Shown here piece by piece: positions 54,760-64,000 of a stretch of DNA of 64,000 nt. The notes below the pieces were generated by a model, which worked only from the letters and a program-made list of their open reading frames with translations, was not told the DNA's origin and ran no database searches. Each line of letters starts with the position of its first letter. Position 1 is the stretch's first letter. The DNA comes from Haemaphysalis longicornis (taxonomy: Eukaryota; Arthropoda; Arachnida; Ixodida; Ixodidae), in assembly GCA_013339765.2 (NCBI GenBank), contig CM023448.1, positions 283,160,817 through 283,224,816 of the forward strand. Direction: 5' to 3'. Made by a program: the position numbers and the translations under genes.

Positions 54760-54812
54760 GGAAAATTTGACATCCACCTCAATGCAGCCGTGAGGTGGAT
54801 GTGAAATTTTCC
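54760..54812. repeat. 22 bp hairpin
   Basis: GGAAAATTTGACATCCACCTCA and its complement (one mismatch) surround a 9 bp loop, just before a LINE fragment on the minus strand. Confidence 0.9.
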
Positions 54813-54823
54813 TTCACAGAAAC

Positions 54824-55072
54824 TTACTCCGCCTTGGAGATTTCCCCTAAATCTGGTCGATATTCATCGTAGCCTTTCAGCTTAATTATCATTTGACTAA
54901 ACTGCGACTTCGAAGATATCATCAGCTCAGCGTTTCTGCCTAACATGCGCGTTTTCCATAAACTGTGTAGGGCCATAAAAAAAAAAAACAGGTCATAAGG
55001 CACATCATCACAGGGAGCTATGTCTCCCTTGCCTACCTCCGCATGTTGCCAGCGTAGAACAAAAGTTGTCAT
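54824..55072 (-). pseudogene. C-terminal fragment of an L1/Tx1-like LINE ORF2
   Basis: An 82-codon minus frame: DDVPYDLFFFFMALHSLWKTR then KSQFSQMIIKLKGYDEYRP. The PYDL..ALHSLWKTRM wording fits the region that follows the Cys/His domain in LINEs like the one at 45760-49122, where it is lost. A run of A/T (FFFFM) marks a homopolymer. Confidence 0.5.
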
Positions 55073-55679
55073 TGTTGTTGTTCTTTTATTCGTGGCATAA
55101 CAGACTTGGGGACTATCCAGGAACCGGGAGCTTTGAGGAGTAATACTCCCGATTCGAAAACTTCACAAAACTCTGCATTTAAAACGTCAGAGTTGTAGTG
55201 AGTGCCACGTGACACCTGAGCGCGATGGCACGTGAGTAGAACAGGCGCACACCAGCAGCGCAGAACCCTGATTCTGGAGAAGCTGTGGCGCGTTCCAGTC
55301 TGCTTGCGGACGTAATTCCCCATGTAAGACGAAGAAATGCAGGCGAAGAAAGAGACACGTAGACGGATTAGCAGAAAAGAAGCTCGTCGATGTCATTCGC
55401 GCCAAAAGTAAAAGAAACGAAAGCGAAGAAAGAGACTCAAATATTATGTGCCAGTAAACAAATTGTTAACAATTCTCGCCAGGTTCTCGCCTTCAAGGCA
55501 CGTAAGCGGACTTCAGTGCCCCAAGGAACCATTTGTCGTCACGCTGCTGTGATAGCACCCAATTACAAGGGCTCCCATGTTTACCTGTAAATAGATAAAC
55601 ATGTTCCTGCTGCATATACGCTACGGCTTTGCAAATATGAGTGGATGACGACGTGTTTATAAATTACACGTTGTAAGAT
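55073..55679. other. Possible PLE 3' region, otherwise unassigned
   Basis: Lies downstream (minus strand) of the PLE fragment at 55680-55955. The complement contains two similar blocks (GTCTCTTTCTTCGC near 55330-55440), as in the repeated ends of PLEs. Not certain. Confidence 0.3.
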
Positions 55680-55955
55680 TGCTGCATGGTTAATCCTTCA
55701 ACCAACGGCCAGGCTGACCGACGTAAAACTTGCCTTACGACAACTCTTTGAACACATTTGGAGAAACGGTTGCAATGTTTCTTTTTGCCCAAACGCGTTT
55801 CAATGGCGGGGAGGTTTACGGCCCTCCACAATCTTGACAACTTGTCAGGAGCAGATGCGTCTTATACTTTTCAAGTTCTGGGTCGCGCTATGGATATACG
55901 GAATAACAACAAACCTTTTTTGTCTTTCGTTCACAAGTTGCCATTTTCGTAGGTC
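55680..55955 (-). pseudogene. Second Penelope-like GIY-YIG fragment, decayed
   Basis: In pieces on the minus strand: SAPDKLSRLWRAVNLPAIETR, KKKHCNRFSKCVQRVV and GKFYVGQPGRWLKD. These correspond to the linker, the Cys/His (KKKH..C) segment and the GIY-YIG core of PLE proteins. Several frameshifts. A different, more diverged copy than that at 31930-32690. Confidence 0.6.
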
Positions 55956-57089
55956 TGAGCCCTGCTGCGAGTGCCAAGCCTAGTTACAAAACGAGACAAT
56001 CAGCAGCTGTAGCCAACACGCTGTCTGGGAATTCAGCATTATTCAATGACATCCGCTAGTCAACTATGCAAAAAATAAAATTTATACAATCCGAAATCAA
56101 AAAAGAACCAAAAACATGGCTCGGCTTCCCCACAATCCACCTGAATAATAACCCGCCACGTTTAAGGGAACAGACATTATTAGCACCCGTGATAAGATAG
56201 AAAAATGTGATCTGCGTTTGGCATCCCGCTTCCATTACCAACTTCACAGTGCACCCCCATTCCTCGAATCAAATCGCCTGCTGTGCCACGTCGTTCCGCT
56301 ATTTTGCCAATTTCACGCTGGAAAAAAAAAAAAAAAAAAGTGGTTCAGGTGCGTTGCGGTGAAGTCGACCCATGAATGTATACCCTGCACTCTATGGCAA
56401 TCCCATGGTTCAGCTTCACTGCTGCGCACCAATTTGGCGAATCCGTGCAGCAATCAATCAATCATCCAATGAAGCAATCAACCAATAAATAAATAAAATA
56501 AAGGATTGATGATGAGGATACGATTTAACTCAAAAGTTCTCAGCGCTGCGGTATTGCGCAATGCAAACATGACGTTCTGCATTGCGCAGGGACACAGCGC
56601 AAACCACACTTTTGAGTCAAATGGTATGCTCTACATCGTCATTCGCCCGTTCGCTTTGTTGGTGGCCTGTATTGGTCAATAGATTGTATCGTGGTGACGT
56701 TAAAGCACAGGATCGCATTAGAGTGCATCGACAGGCGAATATAGTAAAAATATCGGTGGTACTATGGAGAGTCCAACTTCTCCAAAACTGTGCTGATATT
56801 ATCGATAACTAGCTGCCGATAGTATCCGTAGTCAATTTATCAATAGCCTTTGTATTGCTAATTTGCGTTTATGGCTGGTACAGGCCGTCCAAGCATTGAA
56901 AACGGTTAGCTCGAAGGGCAGTTGGTGTCTCCGCTACAGTGAAAGCTAATGCTTCGTTGTAGCTACAGCACGTAAGGTGTTGCGAAAACAAAGTAAAGGT
57001 TTTATAGTAGATTCTCAATATTTCTCGTGTACTTTGTTAACGGAATCTTTAAGAATATTCCGTTTAGCTTCTGCGTCTTTCCTGTGTGT
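55956..57089. other. Unassigned stretch
   Basis: An A run (56322-56339), CAAT-rich tail-like sequence near 56450-56500 (ATCAATCAATCATCC, AATAAATAAATAAAATAAAG) that could be a retroposon end, and no coding content. Confidence 0.3.
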
Positions 57090-57399
57090 AATGTTAGAGT
57101 AGTCTCGGCAGCTAATTGCCATATCATTTGTTTCCGGATAGTTGCGGTAAAACAACAGTTACAGCCGTTTTCTGTAGCCGTACTCCCTCAGTAGACGGGC
57201 ATGTATTGACAGCAGACAGCAATTCTGCAACGTTTACAACTTCACTGTGAACTAATAATAACAGGTAAGTGAAACTCGGCATAATGGTAGAGTCGTCTTG
57301 GCGGCTAATTGCCATAAAAAAAATTTTCAGGATACTTCTAACAGCGGAGCTGTTGTAACTGGCCGTAATGTATGGTGCGTAACGCGCAACACGTAACAC

Positions 57400-57650
57400 G
57401 TAATGCGTTAAAAATACCAAGAAAATGTCGAGCGCTCGTCAGCGCGTGCCTCTAGGAGACCGCCGACCCTCCCCGGCACGCGCAGTGGCTTTAGCAAAGA
57501 AAAAAAAAGGGGGGCGAAAACCCGGAGGAGCGAGAAATTGCCGAGCGTGCCCGTGAGCGCGCGCTTTGCGGCGACCGCCGATCGTCCCGGGCTCAAGCAG
57601 TGATTCCAGAGAAAAAGGAGAAAAACTGGCGAAAACTCCGACGAGCGCCT
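57400..57650 (-). repeat. Minisatellite-like array, locus 3 (inverted)
   Basis: On the minus strand the core GAGCGCTCGACATTTTCTTGG-TATTTTTAACGC matches the cores at 27.8 and 30.0 kb. Upstream units with GCGCTCACGGGCACGCTCGGC and TTTTTCTTTGC follow at ~120 bp spacing. Overlapping ORFs of 113-120 codons are repeat translations. Confidence 0.5.
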
Positions 57651-57956
57651 TGCGTTGCCTAGACACCAACAACGCCACAGCAGGCGCAACATCTGCTCCA
57701 CGGAACCTCGACGCGACTCCAGTAACGCCGCGCATGCGTCGTGCACGTACGCGCCGCCGCTGCGCCCCAACTGTCGTCAAACGCTACCCCGGATGTAATG
57801 TTTGGCATGAGGAACCCGATGATATCGATGCATATGACGATGACCACTACTAGCACAGCGCAAAGCGACGACGGAACACGCAAATAAACAATTTCAAACT
57901 TGTATAAAAAGCGCCATGATGTGTCCTTCAGTGCTCACGTAGAAAGAAATCCTGTA

Positions 57957-58020
57957 GCTTCGCTATGTTTCAAGCCTTGCACGAGTTAGTGCAAGCTTCG
58001 CCAGTTTTTTTTTTTTTTTT
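57957..58020. repeat. ~55 bp dispersed repeat, copy 2
   Basis: See 639-694; here followed by an 18-base T run. Confidence 0.55.
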
Positions 58021-59010
58021 TATAACACAAGAGTTAGAGCCGTTTTCTGTTATCAAACTCCCTCCGTAGATGACCATGCTTCACTGCGCAACGGCACTGT
58101 GGGAAAGCCAGCTTAGTCCGGGGTCAGACTGTTGCCGCAACTGTCGTAACATATTTAAAGATTGACATCAGTTTACGCCTCAGCTAACTGAATTGCGTGT
58201 CAAGCCGTTTTTTTTTTTTTTCGTCCGTAACTCACGATACGGCTTTTGCGTCGGTAGTCTGAACATGGCATTACAAAGACCAAGCTTACCCGATCTCCTT
58301 AAAGTCGGCTTCACATCTAAGCACAAACTTTTCGGTCGGAAGACATTTTTTTAAAGGTAATGTAAGCCGTTTGATAAAAAAAATCCACAATCCCTTCTTA
58401 AAGACAGCTGAGAGAAGCGCGAAAACGACGATTTTTCGCGCACTAAGTAAACGCACCTATATATACGAACGATCTAAATGTATACCGATGCGTGATTTAT
58501 GGGATAAAGGTGTACTATTGTACTCCTTCATTGATCAATGGATGTATTGTCTGATTCAGAACCATTCTTTTTTCGCGATTTTCAACTGAGCGTGTTAACA
58601 CAATAGAAGCCCGGTTTCACGCATCTAGAGTCGTCTTAGCGGGTAATTGTCACGTAATTTTTTCCGGCTACGTTTGATAACACAATAGTTAGAGTCGTTT
58701 TCTGTAATCGTGCTTGCTCCGTGGATAGTCACGCTTTACTGCAGAACATAAAATGTGGGAAATCCAGCTTACAAAAACCAAGCTCACACCGATACACTGA
58801 ATGTCGGCTTCACCTCTTAACACAAGTGCATTGCTGGGAAGACATTATTCCAGGATCAATTTAAGGCATGTCATGGAAATATGAAGGCACTAGGACCTCT
58901 TTTTGTTTTTTATGAGAGCTTTTCGGTCGGCCAACCAGTCTAGTTTTTTGACTGGACGCCATCGGTCCCACTAAAAGTATTCGCTTTAATATTGCTACGA
59001 GGCTCAAGTG

Positions 59011-59350
59011 GGCAATGCTAGCGTCACTAAATAAAGGCTTTTAGAGTATCGGCACTCTTTTCTCTCATTGTTATGTGCCGCCGGGATTTCCATTGGTCGG
59101 TCGGCACCACGTGATGTTTGTTTACATATGGGCGCAGCCATTTTGTTTTTGGGCGCCTCTTCTCTCTCTCTCCTCGGCTGCGCGGGCGCTATAGCGGCCG
59201 GTCGCACTCTGCCCGTCACAACCAGCGGCGGTTTCGTTCGGAGAGATGGCAACACTGCAAGCCAGAAACAAAATGGCCCCCAGACGCCTCCGGGTGCGCG
59301 AAGTGGTGGTACTCTTAAGCGTAGCTTATTTAGTGACGCTAGGCAATGCC
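59011..59350. mobile_element. TIR element (~340 bp) with GC-rich core
   Basis: GGCAATGCTAGCGTCACTAA at 59011 and the complement of 59326-59350 match over 24-25 bp with two differences. A second inner inverted pair (GCCATTTTGTTT near 59138, AAACAAAATGGC near 59266) lies inside. The core holds CACGTG (59107-59112), a YY1-like GCCATTTTG and a CT-rich stretch. No transposase; the 121-126 codon frames here are not credible genes. Confidence 0.55.
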
Positions 59351-59436
59351 ACAAAGCGCCTTTACCCAAGCCCGACGACGAAGACGAAGTGGCTGGCGCT
59401 TACTTTGGGCGAGCTCTGTCATGGCCGTCTTGTACC

Positions 59437-59492
59437 TCATTATCATAATTATCATCATCACCATTATCACAATCATCATCATCACCATTCTT
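59437..59492. repeat. (ATC/ATT)n trinucleotide-rich repeat
   Basis: CATTATCATAATTATCATC type repeats; His/Ile-rich frames here are its translation. Confidence 0.85.
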
Positions 59493-59589
59493 AACCATTG
59501 TTCGCCTCACATTCGCCTCATCTGTTCTGCCGCCGCGTAATAATATAAAGGCCCTAGGACATTTTTTTATTTTTTTACAATTTTTCTTT

Positions 59590-60670
59590 CTCTACTAGGA
59601 GCCGGTTTTTTCGGGGCAGATAAATCTGCTCCAAAGGGAGCGTGACACTATACTAGGACAGGCTGTCGTCAAGACCATCGTCTCCTTAGCGAGCAACGCG
59701 TATTGCCGACCAATCAAGAAAGGACTAGATATCGCCGGTAAGGCGGGCCGCCGTGCCCTGCGAAGAATCGGCTGGAGCGTGTCAGAGCTGACCGATTGAG
59801 AACAGCTTGCGGACAAATGGCTAGACACAATCAAGACCAAGCCTCTCCCAAAGAACATGAATCCGGCGCACCATGGTGGCAGGCGTGAGCTAGGCTAGGG
59901 CTCGTGCCCTCAACAGGCTACTGGAGGGCAAAGGCGGTGTCGTCTGCACGGATGCCTCCAAAAAAAAAAAAAAAAGGGGGGGGGGGGGAGGGGGCGGCCA
60001 GAGCAGCGGCCGTGGTGACAACCAGGGGCGAGCTGCTGACAAGCACATCGTTTCAAATCAGAGAGGTGGAAGAAGCGGAAGAGTTGGCAATTGCGCTAGC
60101 CCTCACCCTTCCGGGGATTTCCAAGGCTGTCACCGACTCACAGCAGGCGTACAGGAACTTCCAGTCAGGCTGGGTGTCCCGGCGGGTACTTCGCATCCTG
60201 AGAGACAAAACGCCTCCGGAGAGCCAAGTTGAATTAGTATGGATTCCAGCCCACTCCTTGGTGGAGGACAATGAGTTTTCCCACCGACAGGCCCGCGCGT
60301 TAACATACCGGGCAACGGTTGAGGAGGAGGGCAGAAGTCAACCTATGGTAACCTACGGAGAGATAGTGCGGTACTATCGAAAGATCTAGTCAGGATGTTT
60401 CCCTCACCCTCGCTTACTGAATAGCATGTTTCCCCATCAGTACGACAAGACCTGCCCATTATGCAAGCAGCTCGGTACTCTTCGCCACATGATAGGAGAG
60501 TGCGACTTCAGCCCAAAACTCCCAACCTCCATCCACATTTCCTCCACTAAGAACCCCACCTTTACACCTAGCGAGCGATGGGAGATCTTGCTGTCCAGCC
60601 CCGCTTTGGAGGATCAGCTACGGCTGGTTACCAGGTGACAGGTGGCGAAGGCAGCATATGGAATCCCGTG
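59590..60670 (+). pseudogene. LINE ORF2 C-terminal region with RNase H domain
   Basis: Leading part: KPLPKNMNPAHHGGRR (59835-59885, in the third frame). RNase H: VVCTDASK (catalytic Asp, ~59940-59960), then an A15G13 homopolymer, VEEAEELAIALALTLPG (Glu), AVTDSQQAYRNF (Asp) and ELVWIPAHSLVEDN (late His region). After a stop at 60387-60389 it continues FPHQYDKTCPLCKQLGTLRHMIGECD (Cys/His domain) and LRLVTR, with an in-frame TGA at 60636-60638. Same family style as 1-559. The homopolymer and several frameshifts break it. Confidence 0.8.
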
Positions 60671-60838
60671 AAGAAGGATCCACTCTCATGCAGCGCGTTG
60701 AGCGCTGACATGGTCTGCAAGAAAAGTTTTAGATGCGAAGCATCTCATACACTGGGCTGTGTCCCTTCCTCTCGTTGTTTTCCGCCGTCCGCACTCTACT
60801 GCGCATGCGCGTCTCTTCAGCCCCGTCAGCGTTTGGGC

Positions 60839-60866
60839 TGACGTCAGCGCAGTCCACTATAAAAAG
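60839..60866 (+). promoter_or_regulatory. CRE plus TATA-like pair
   Basis: TGACGTCA (60839-60846), then TATAAAAAG (60858-60866). It resembles a compact Pol II promoter, but no ORF of note follows. The next feature is a tRNA-like sequence on the opposite strand. Confidence 0.3.
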
Positions 60867-60884
60867 AAATAGTTAGGTGGCGCC

Positions 60885-60965
60885 CGGTTTCGTTCCCACG
60901 ACTCTGGCCGCAACGGGAGGTACGTGGCGCTCTTCCCACTGCGCTACAAACCGAGACGGGAGCAT
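60885..60965 (-). repeat. tRNA-like sequence, related to 23390-23480
   Basis: Minus strand: TTGTAGCGCAGTGGGAAGAGCG (strong A box) and GTCGTGGGAACGAAACCGG (weak B box). It shares the CCTCCCGTTG middle segment with the minus-strand tRNA-like block at 23390-23480, so the two belong to one SINE family. Confidence 0.5.
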
Positions 60966-63002
60966 GCGCTACGAACGCGCCTTATGTCCTTCACTCATTC
61001 GAACTACGTCAACAAGCTAGTGATACAACGAAGGCACGCGAAGCTGAACGTCAACGGAAACCACGAAATGAAAACTTTAGAGGAGGATGTTGAATTTCCT
61101 GCGGGAAAGCTGTGGCGGGAAGCGCCACGCGCCTTGCAGCTCAACCAGAGAAGAGGACGAAGAGGGCGGGCAGCGGGGTAGGTGCGTGAGCACGCAATAA
61201 AGAAAGACGAGAACCAGGTGGTGTTCGATCAGGTAACGCGGGTGTCGGTCTCTCCGCCGTCTCTACGCTTCTCTACATTTCTCTGTCCCTACATGGGGGT
61301 TCACACTACGTTCCCATTCGTGCTCCGATTAATGAAACAACATAACGGCAACACAATGGAACCTACACGGAACCCCCATGATGCTTCGCATCCTCCTCAT
61401 GGTTCCCCACGGGAAGATGGTGTAATTTTTCCTCCACCACCCCGCCCTTGTAAAGGAGAAATAGCATGCATCGTGTTCACTACAGCGCGGGCTTTTCCAG
61501 TAGTGTACGAAGTGTCGCTACCGAGCTCTCCATCGATGACCCACCTTGCGGTGGCGTGACTGGCGTGCTTCTTGCGTGAAAGCCGACTTCGACCGGACGA
61601 CGCGGAGCAAGAGGCAAAGTTAAAACTGCTTGATTCATGAAGAGATAAGGGCACAACTAGGTTACAGCAAACAGGTTGCGAGAAGGTTTCCCACATGAGT
61701 ACTGACTTCGCCAGCATAACAGTTCTCCAGCACAGTCCAGCACGCACTGGCTGCAATGAAGTACCTCCCCATTTATTTATATGCGACACACCATCGTCCG
61801 TTGCCGGTCAGGCGTGTTCTATCACGTGCCAACTGAGTTCAAGCCCTTCGAATAAAAACATACATATAACTCGTATCACACCAAATGTGCCTATGAGTCA
61901 CTCGCCGTTGAGAGGCGCATAGCATGCGCACAAGGCCCTCAACCGTTCAGTAGGTCGGAAGCTCTCCGGGCGCCCTTGAACGTGTTGGCCCGGTGCCCGG
62001 CAAGGAGGTGCGCTAGGATTTCTCCGGTGGACAAGGGGCGGCAGCCTCGAACGTAATCGAGGAGTTGGCGCCACGCAATTGAGGCACGCAACAGCTGATT
62101 ACTGGCATAAATGTACAGAAATTTAGCCCGCGCGGGAGCAAGCGTTCGCTAAAGAAGGCGGGCGCCCATCACCGAGTTATGGGCGGCTGCAACTTCCTGC
62201 GCGCAAATGGAAAGCGAGCGTTCTAGGCACATATAAAATACCTTCTTATTCCACCAGTGTGACTTTCAGGCTAAGGTAAACGGATAGTTATTCGTGACGG
62301 AATTGAAGGATGGAAGGAGATAGGATTACTGGCCACCCCCAATTGTACTAAGTAAGATGCTCATGAGGTTCAATTGAAAGTAATTATAGTTGGGGGAGAA
62401 AGAACACATGCACGTGGGGTGAAGTAGCAAAAACAAAAACCAAATATGCACAATAACAGAAGCATAGCTAGACCTTCTCCAAACAGATAGACAGACAAAA
62501 TAAAGGGCTATAAAGTAAAATAAAAGCCCCACCCGTACCACATACGTATCACGGGTGACGCCAATTAAAAATAAACAAACTGGACCGAAGTCAAAACGAG
62601 TTTTTAAGAGACAGGAAAAGAAGAAAGAAAGAAGAAAGAAGAGAGATCTATCACGCGGAACCAAGCCAGCTGAATCAAGGTCGAAGCAAGTCCAGGAGGT
62701 CTTGTGCAAGATATCGCATAAAAAGTACTTAAAAAATGTCGCCGAGTACTGGGAAATTTGCTGATTACGGGGAAAGTAGTTGCTGAGTAGAATAATACAC
62801 TACCTTCGTTTAAGAGGGACTCACCTGATCACATTCTTATGGGACCTACGGGCTTAAAAACAATCGTTCACCAATACGAAAAAGTTCTACAAATCCACTA
62901 AAATGTTCCTAACGGCCTAGTTTGCTTCTTTTAAAAATATAGCACTTCTTTATTTAAATAAAAAACAAGAAATGCATTTGTGTTTAGTTTTCATTAGATG
63001 GG
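60966..63002. other. Unassigned stretch
   Basis: Contains a relative of the 18.9 kb TIR-element end (GGTTCCCCACGGGAAGATG, ~61400) next to GATGCTTCGCATCC, and an inverted pair GGGGGTTC/GAACCCCC (~61297, 61371). Longest frame 130 codons (61397-61789, minus), no motif. Confidence 0.35.
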
Positions 63003-63065
63003 AAGTAACTACAGTCACAGCGGTTAGAGCGTCACTACGGTTACTACGGTCACTACGGTTACAGC
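63003..63065. repeat. Short tandem repeats (CACTACGGT-type)
   Basis: GTCACTACGGTTACTACGGTCACTACGGTTACAG: 8-9 bp units repeated about four times, just outside the Tigger-like element. Confidence 0.8.
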
Positions 63066-63084
63066 GAACTGCAATATGCGCCAC

Positions 63085-64000
63085 GATTAGTTCGATATAT
63101 CCAATAGTTCGAAATAGCCGAACCCGCCTATAACAAGTTTTTTGTTACGAGTTCGCGATACGCGGGACCCCCTCACCCCTCCCCCTCCTCCTGCAGTCCC
63201 AGCATGCAGCAACCAACACAATAAAGTATGCCATTACCATACACAAAACTCTCTATTTATTGCAAGCAATAAAGCTACTTTCTGATCCAACTACCTACTT
63301 TCCCAAAAAGCGGTGATTATCGTTTTCACTTTCGTTTTGGCCGCGTCAACTAGCACAGCATTCTCTACATGAGACATCATTTGCATCAGTTGCAGTCCGT
63401 GTCCTTCAATATCGAAGCAATATTGGTAGAGCACATTGACTACCGAAAGCGCTTTATTAAGCGTCGGACGGCTTTCACTCGCGCATCCTCCGCCACTTCG
63501 GTGCCTCGATCAGCGCCAGCAGCCACGACATCGGTGACGGTGACGGTGTCGGCGTCCGAGGGGCTCACATTGAAGGCAACGTCGTCGTCGACACTCACGA
63601 AGTCCTCGACGGGCACTCCTTTCAGCACAACATCGGGAACGTGGGCGAGCTCTTCTCACAGTTCACAGATGCTTCCAACTTGGTCCGGACTCGATGGCTG
63701 GGAGGGTTTGTCATGAGTCAGGCGCGTCGGAAACAGTGACGGAAAGTTCTCCATTGGAGGCTCCATGGGAAAGCGCTCCATGCGAGGCTCAACATCTCCA
63801 TCGCAGCCAATCAACATATCAATCGCCGCTACGAGACCATGCATTTTGGCGGAAATTCTAGGCGCGGTAAGTTCGATATATCAGATGTGAACTTCTTTAT
63901 AAGGAATATGGTTCACATGTACTTTCGTAACTGATCTTTCTTTGTTCGATATATAGCATAATTCGCTCTATCCGGGTTCGTTATAAACGGGTTTGAGTGT
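63085..64000 (-). mobile_element. Tigger/pogo-like DNA transposon, internally deleted
   Basis: Minus-strand element whose left end (AACCCGCCTATAAC near 63124) and right end (AACCCGTTTATAAC near the window edge) are inverted, with TTCGATATAT motifs near both ends. This is the terminal style of Tc1/mariner Tigger/pogo elements. Between them only the start and end of the transposase ORF remain. The right end may extend beyond the window. Confidence 0.6.
63291..63844 (-). pseudogene. Remnant of a Tigger/pogo (jerky-type) transposase
   Basis: From the ATG at 63842-63844 the first ~60 codons (MHGLVAAIDMLIG..) run into an acidic C-terminal segment (LWEELAHVPDVV in a shifted frame near 63640, then VPVEDFVSVDDDVAFN). 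After a frameshift near 63400 it ends MSHVENAVLVDAAKTKVKTI and TAG at 63291-63293. This is the acidic tail plus terminal helix of jerky/Tigger transposases. The DNA-binding and DDE catalytic domains are absent, so it cannot be active. Confidence 0.6.

Larger units (their letters stand above)
57090..58870. repeat. Diverged direct repeats (several units)
   Basis: The block GTTAGAG..GTTTTCTGT (57165, 58035, 58690) and the block AAGTCGGCTTCAC / ATGTCGGCTTCAC with GAAGACATT (58305-58350, 58805-58850) recur in the same order. The shorter block AGAGT(A/C)GTCT..GGCGGCTAATTG recurs at about 57095, 57290 and 58630. Unit sizes differ, so this is an old, indel-scarred duplication. No protein recognised. 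Confidence 0.55.

Noticed and set aside
57408..57883. Overlapping ORFs of 95-120 codons as a gene cluster
   Set aside because: Open on both strands in GC-rich repeat units shared with 27.8 and 30 kb; no motifs.

Overview
This 64 kb window looks like transposon-dense intergenic DNA of an arthropod, most likely an ixodid (hard) tick. I see no rRNA, no convincing functional tRNA gene, no bacterial operon and no host gene that I can name with confidence. The tick assignment rests mainly on several copies of a tRNA-derived SINE that matches the tick Ruka family as I remember it. It is supported by Penelope-like elements, L1/Tx1-like and RNase H-bearing LINEs, a Ty3/gypsy element and many short inverted-repeat elements of the kind common in tick assemblies. 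Family names come from reading motifs in translated sequence, not from database searches.

Layout. 1-640: 3' end of an RNase H-bearing LINE. 1.9-2.8 kb: an X-box and a CRE upstream of a small basic STPR-like ORF, with a SINE inserted 8 bp before its ATG. 5.35-10.86 kb (minus strand): an almost complete Ty3/gypsy retrotransposon (LTR, gag, protease, RT, RNase H, integrase, LTR) inserted in an (AT)n tract. 11-24 kb: SINEs, microsatellites, a small TIR element and long unassigned stretches. 27.7-30.3 kb: two minisatellite-like arrays flanking a 1.1 kb TTAA-bounded inverted-repeat element. 31.9-33.6 kb: a Penelope-like GIY-YIG fragment (minus) carrying two perfect palindromes, next to a decayed gag-like reading frame (plus). 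34.4-34.6 kb: a MITE with ETS/CRE-like sites. 41-43 kb: a CR1/Jockey-type LINE flanked by SINEs. 45-49.2 kb: a SINE, then a long L1/Tx1-like LINE ending in poly(A) and abutting a tRNA-Ser-like sequence. 49.8-55.9 kb: further LINE and Penelope fragments and hairpins. 57-58.9 kb: diverged direct repeats. 59-60.7 kb: a TIR element, then an RNase H LINE. 63.1-64 kb: a Tigger/pogo-like deletion derivative.

The retroelements form plausible partnerships: LINE machinery probably mobilises the SINEs, and three SINEs still have perfect 12-13 bp target-site duplications. The two gypsy LTRs differ by seven single-base indels and no substitutions, while the pol region is broken by about five frameshifts. 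That suggests either a very young copy seen through assembly indel errors or an unusual indel-only decay.

The least ordinary structures are local fold-back scars, above all two adjacent perfect palindromes of 46 and 48 bp inside a Penelope GIY-YIG coding region. They look like palindromic extension of both ends of one break. Two smaller forward-reverse-forward scars lie at the edge of and inside the L1/Tx1-like LINE.
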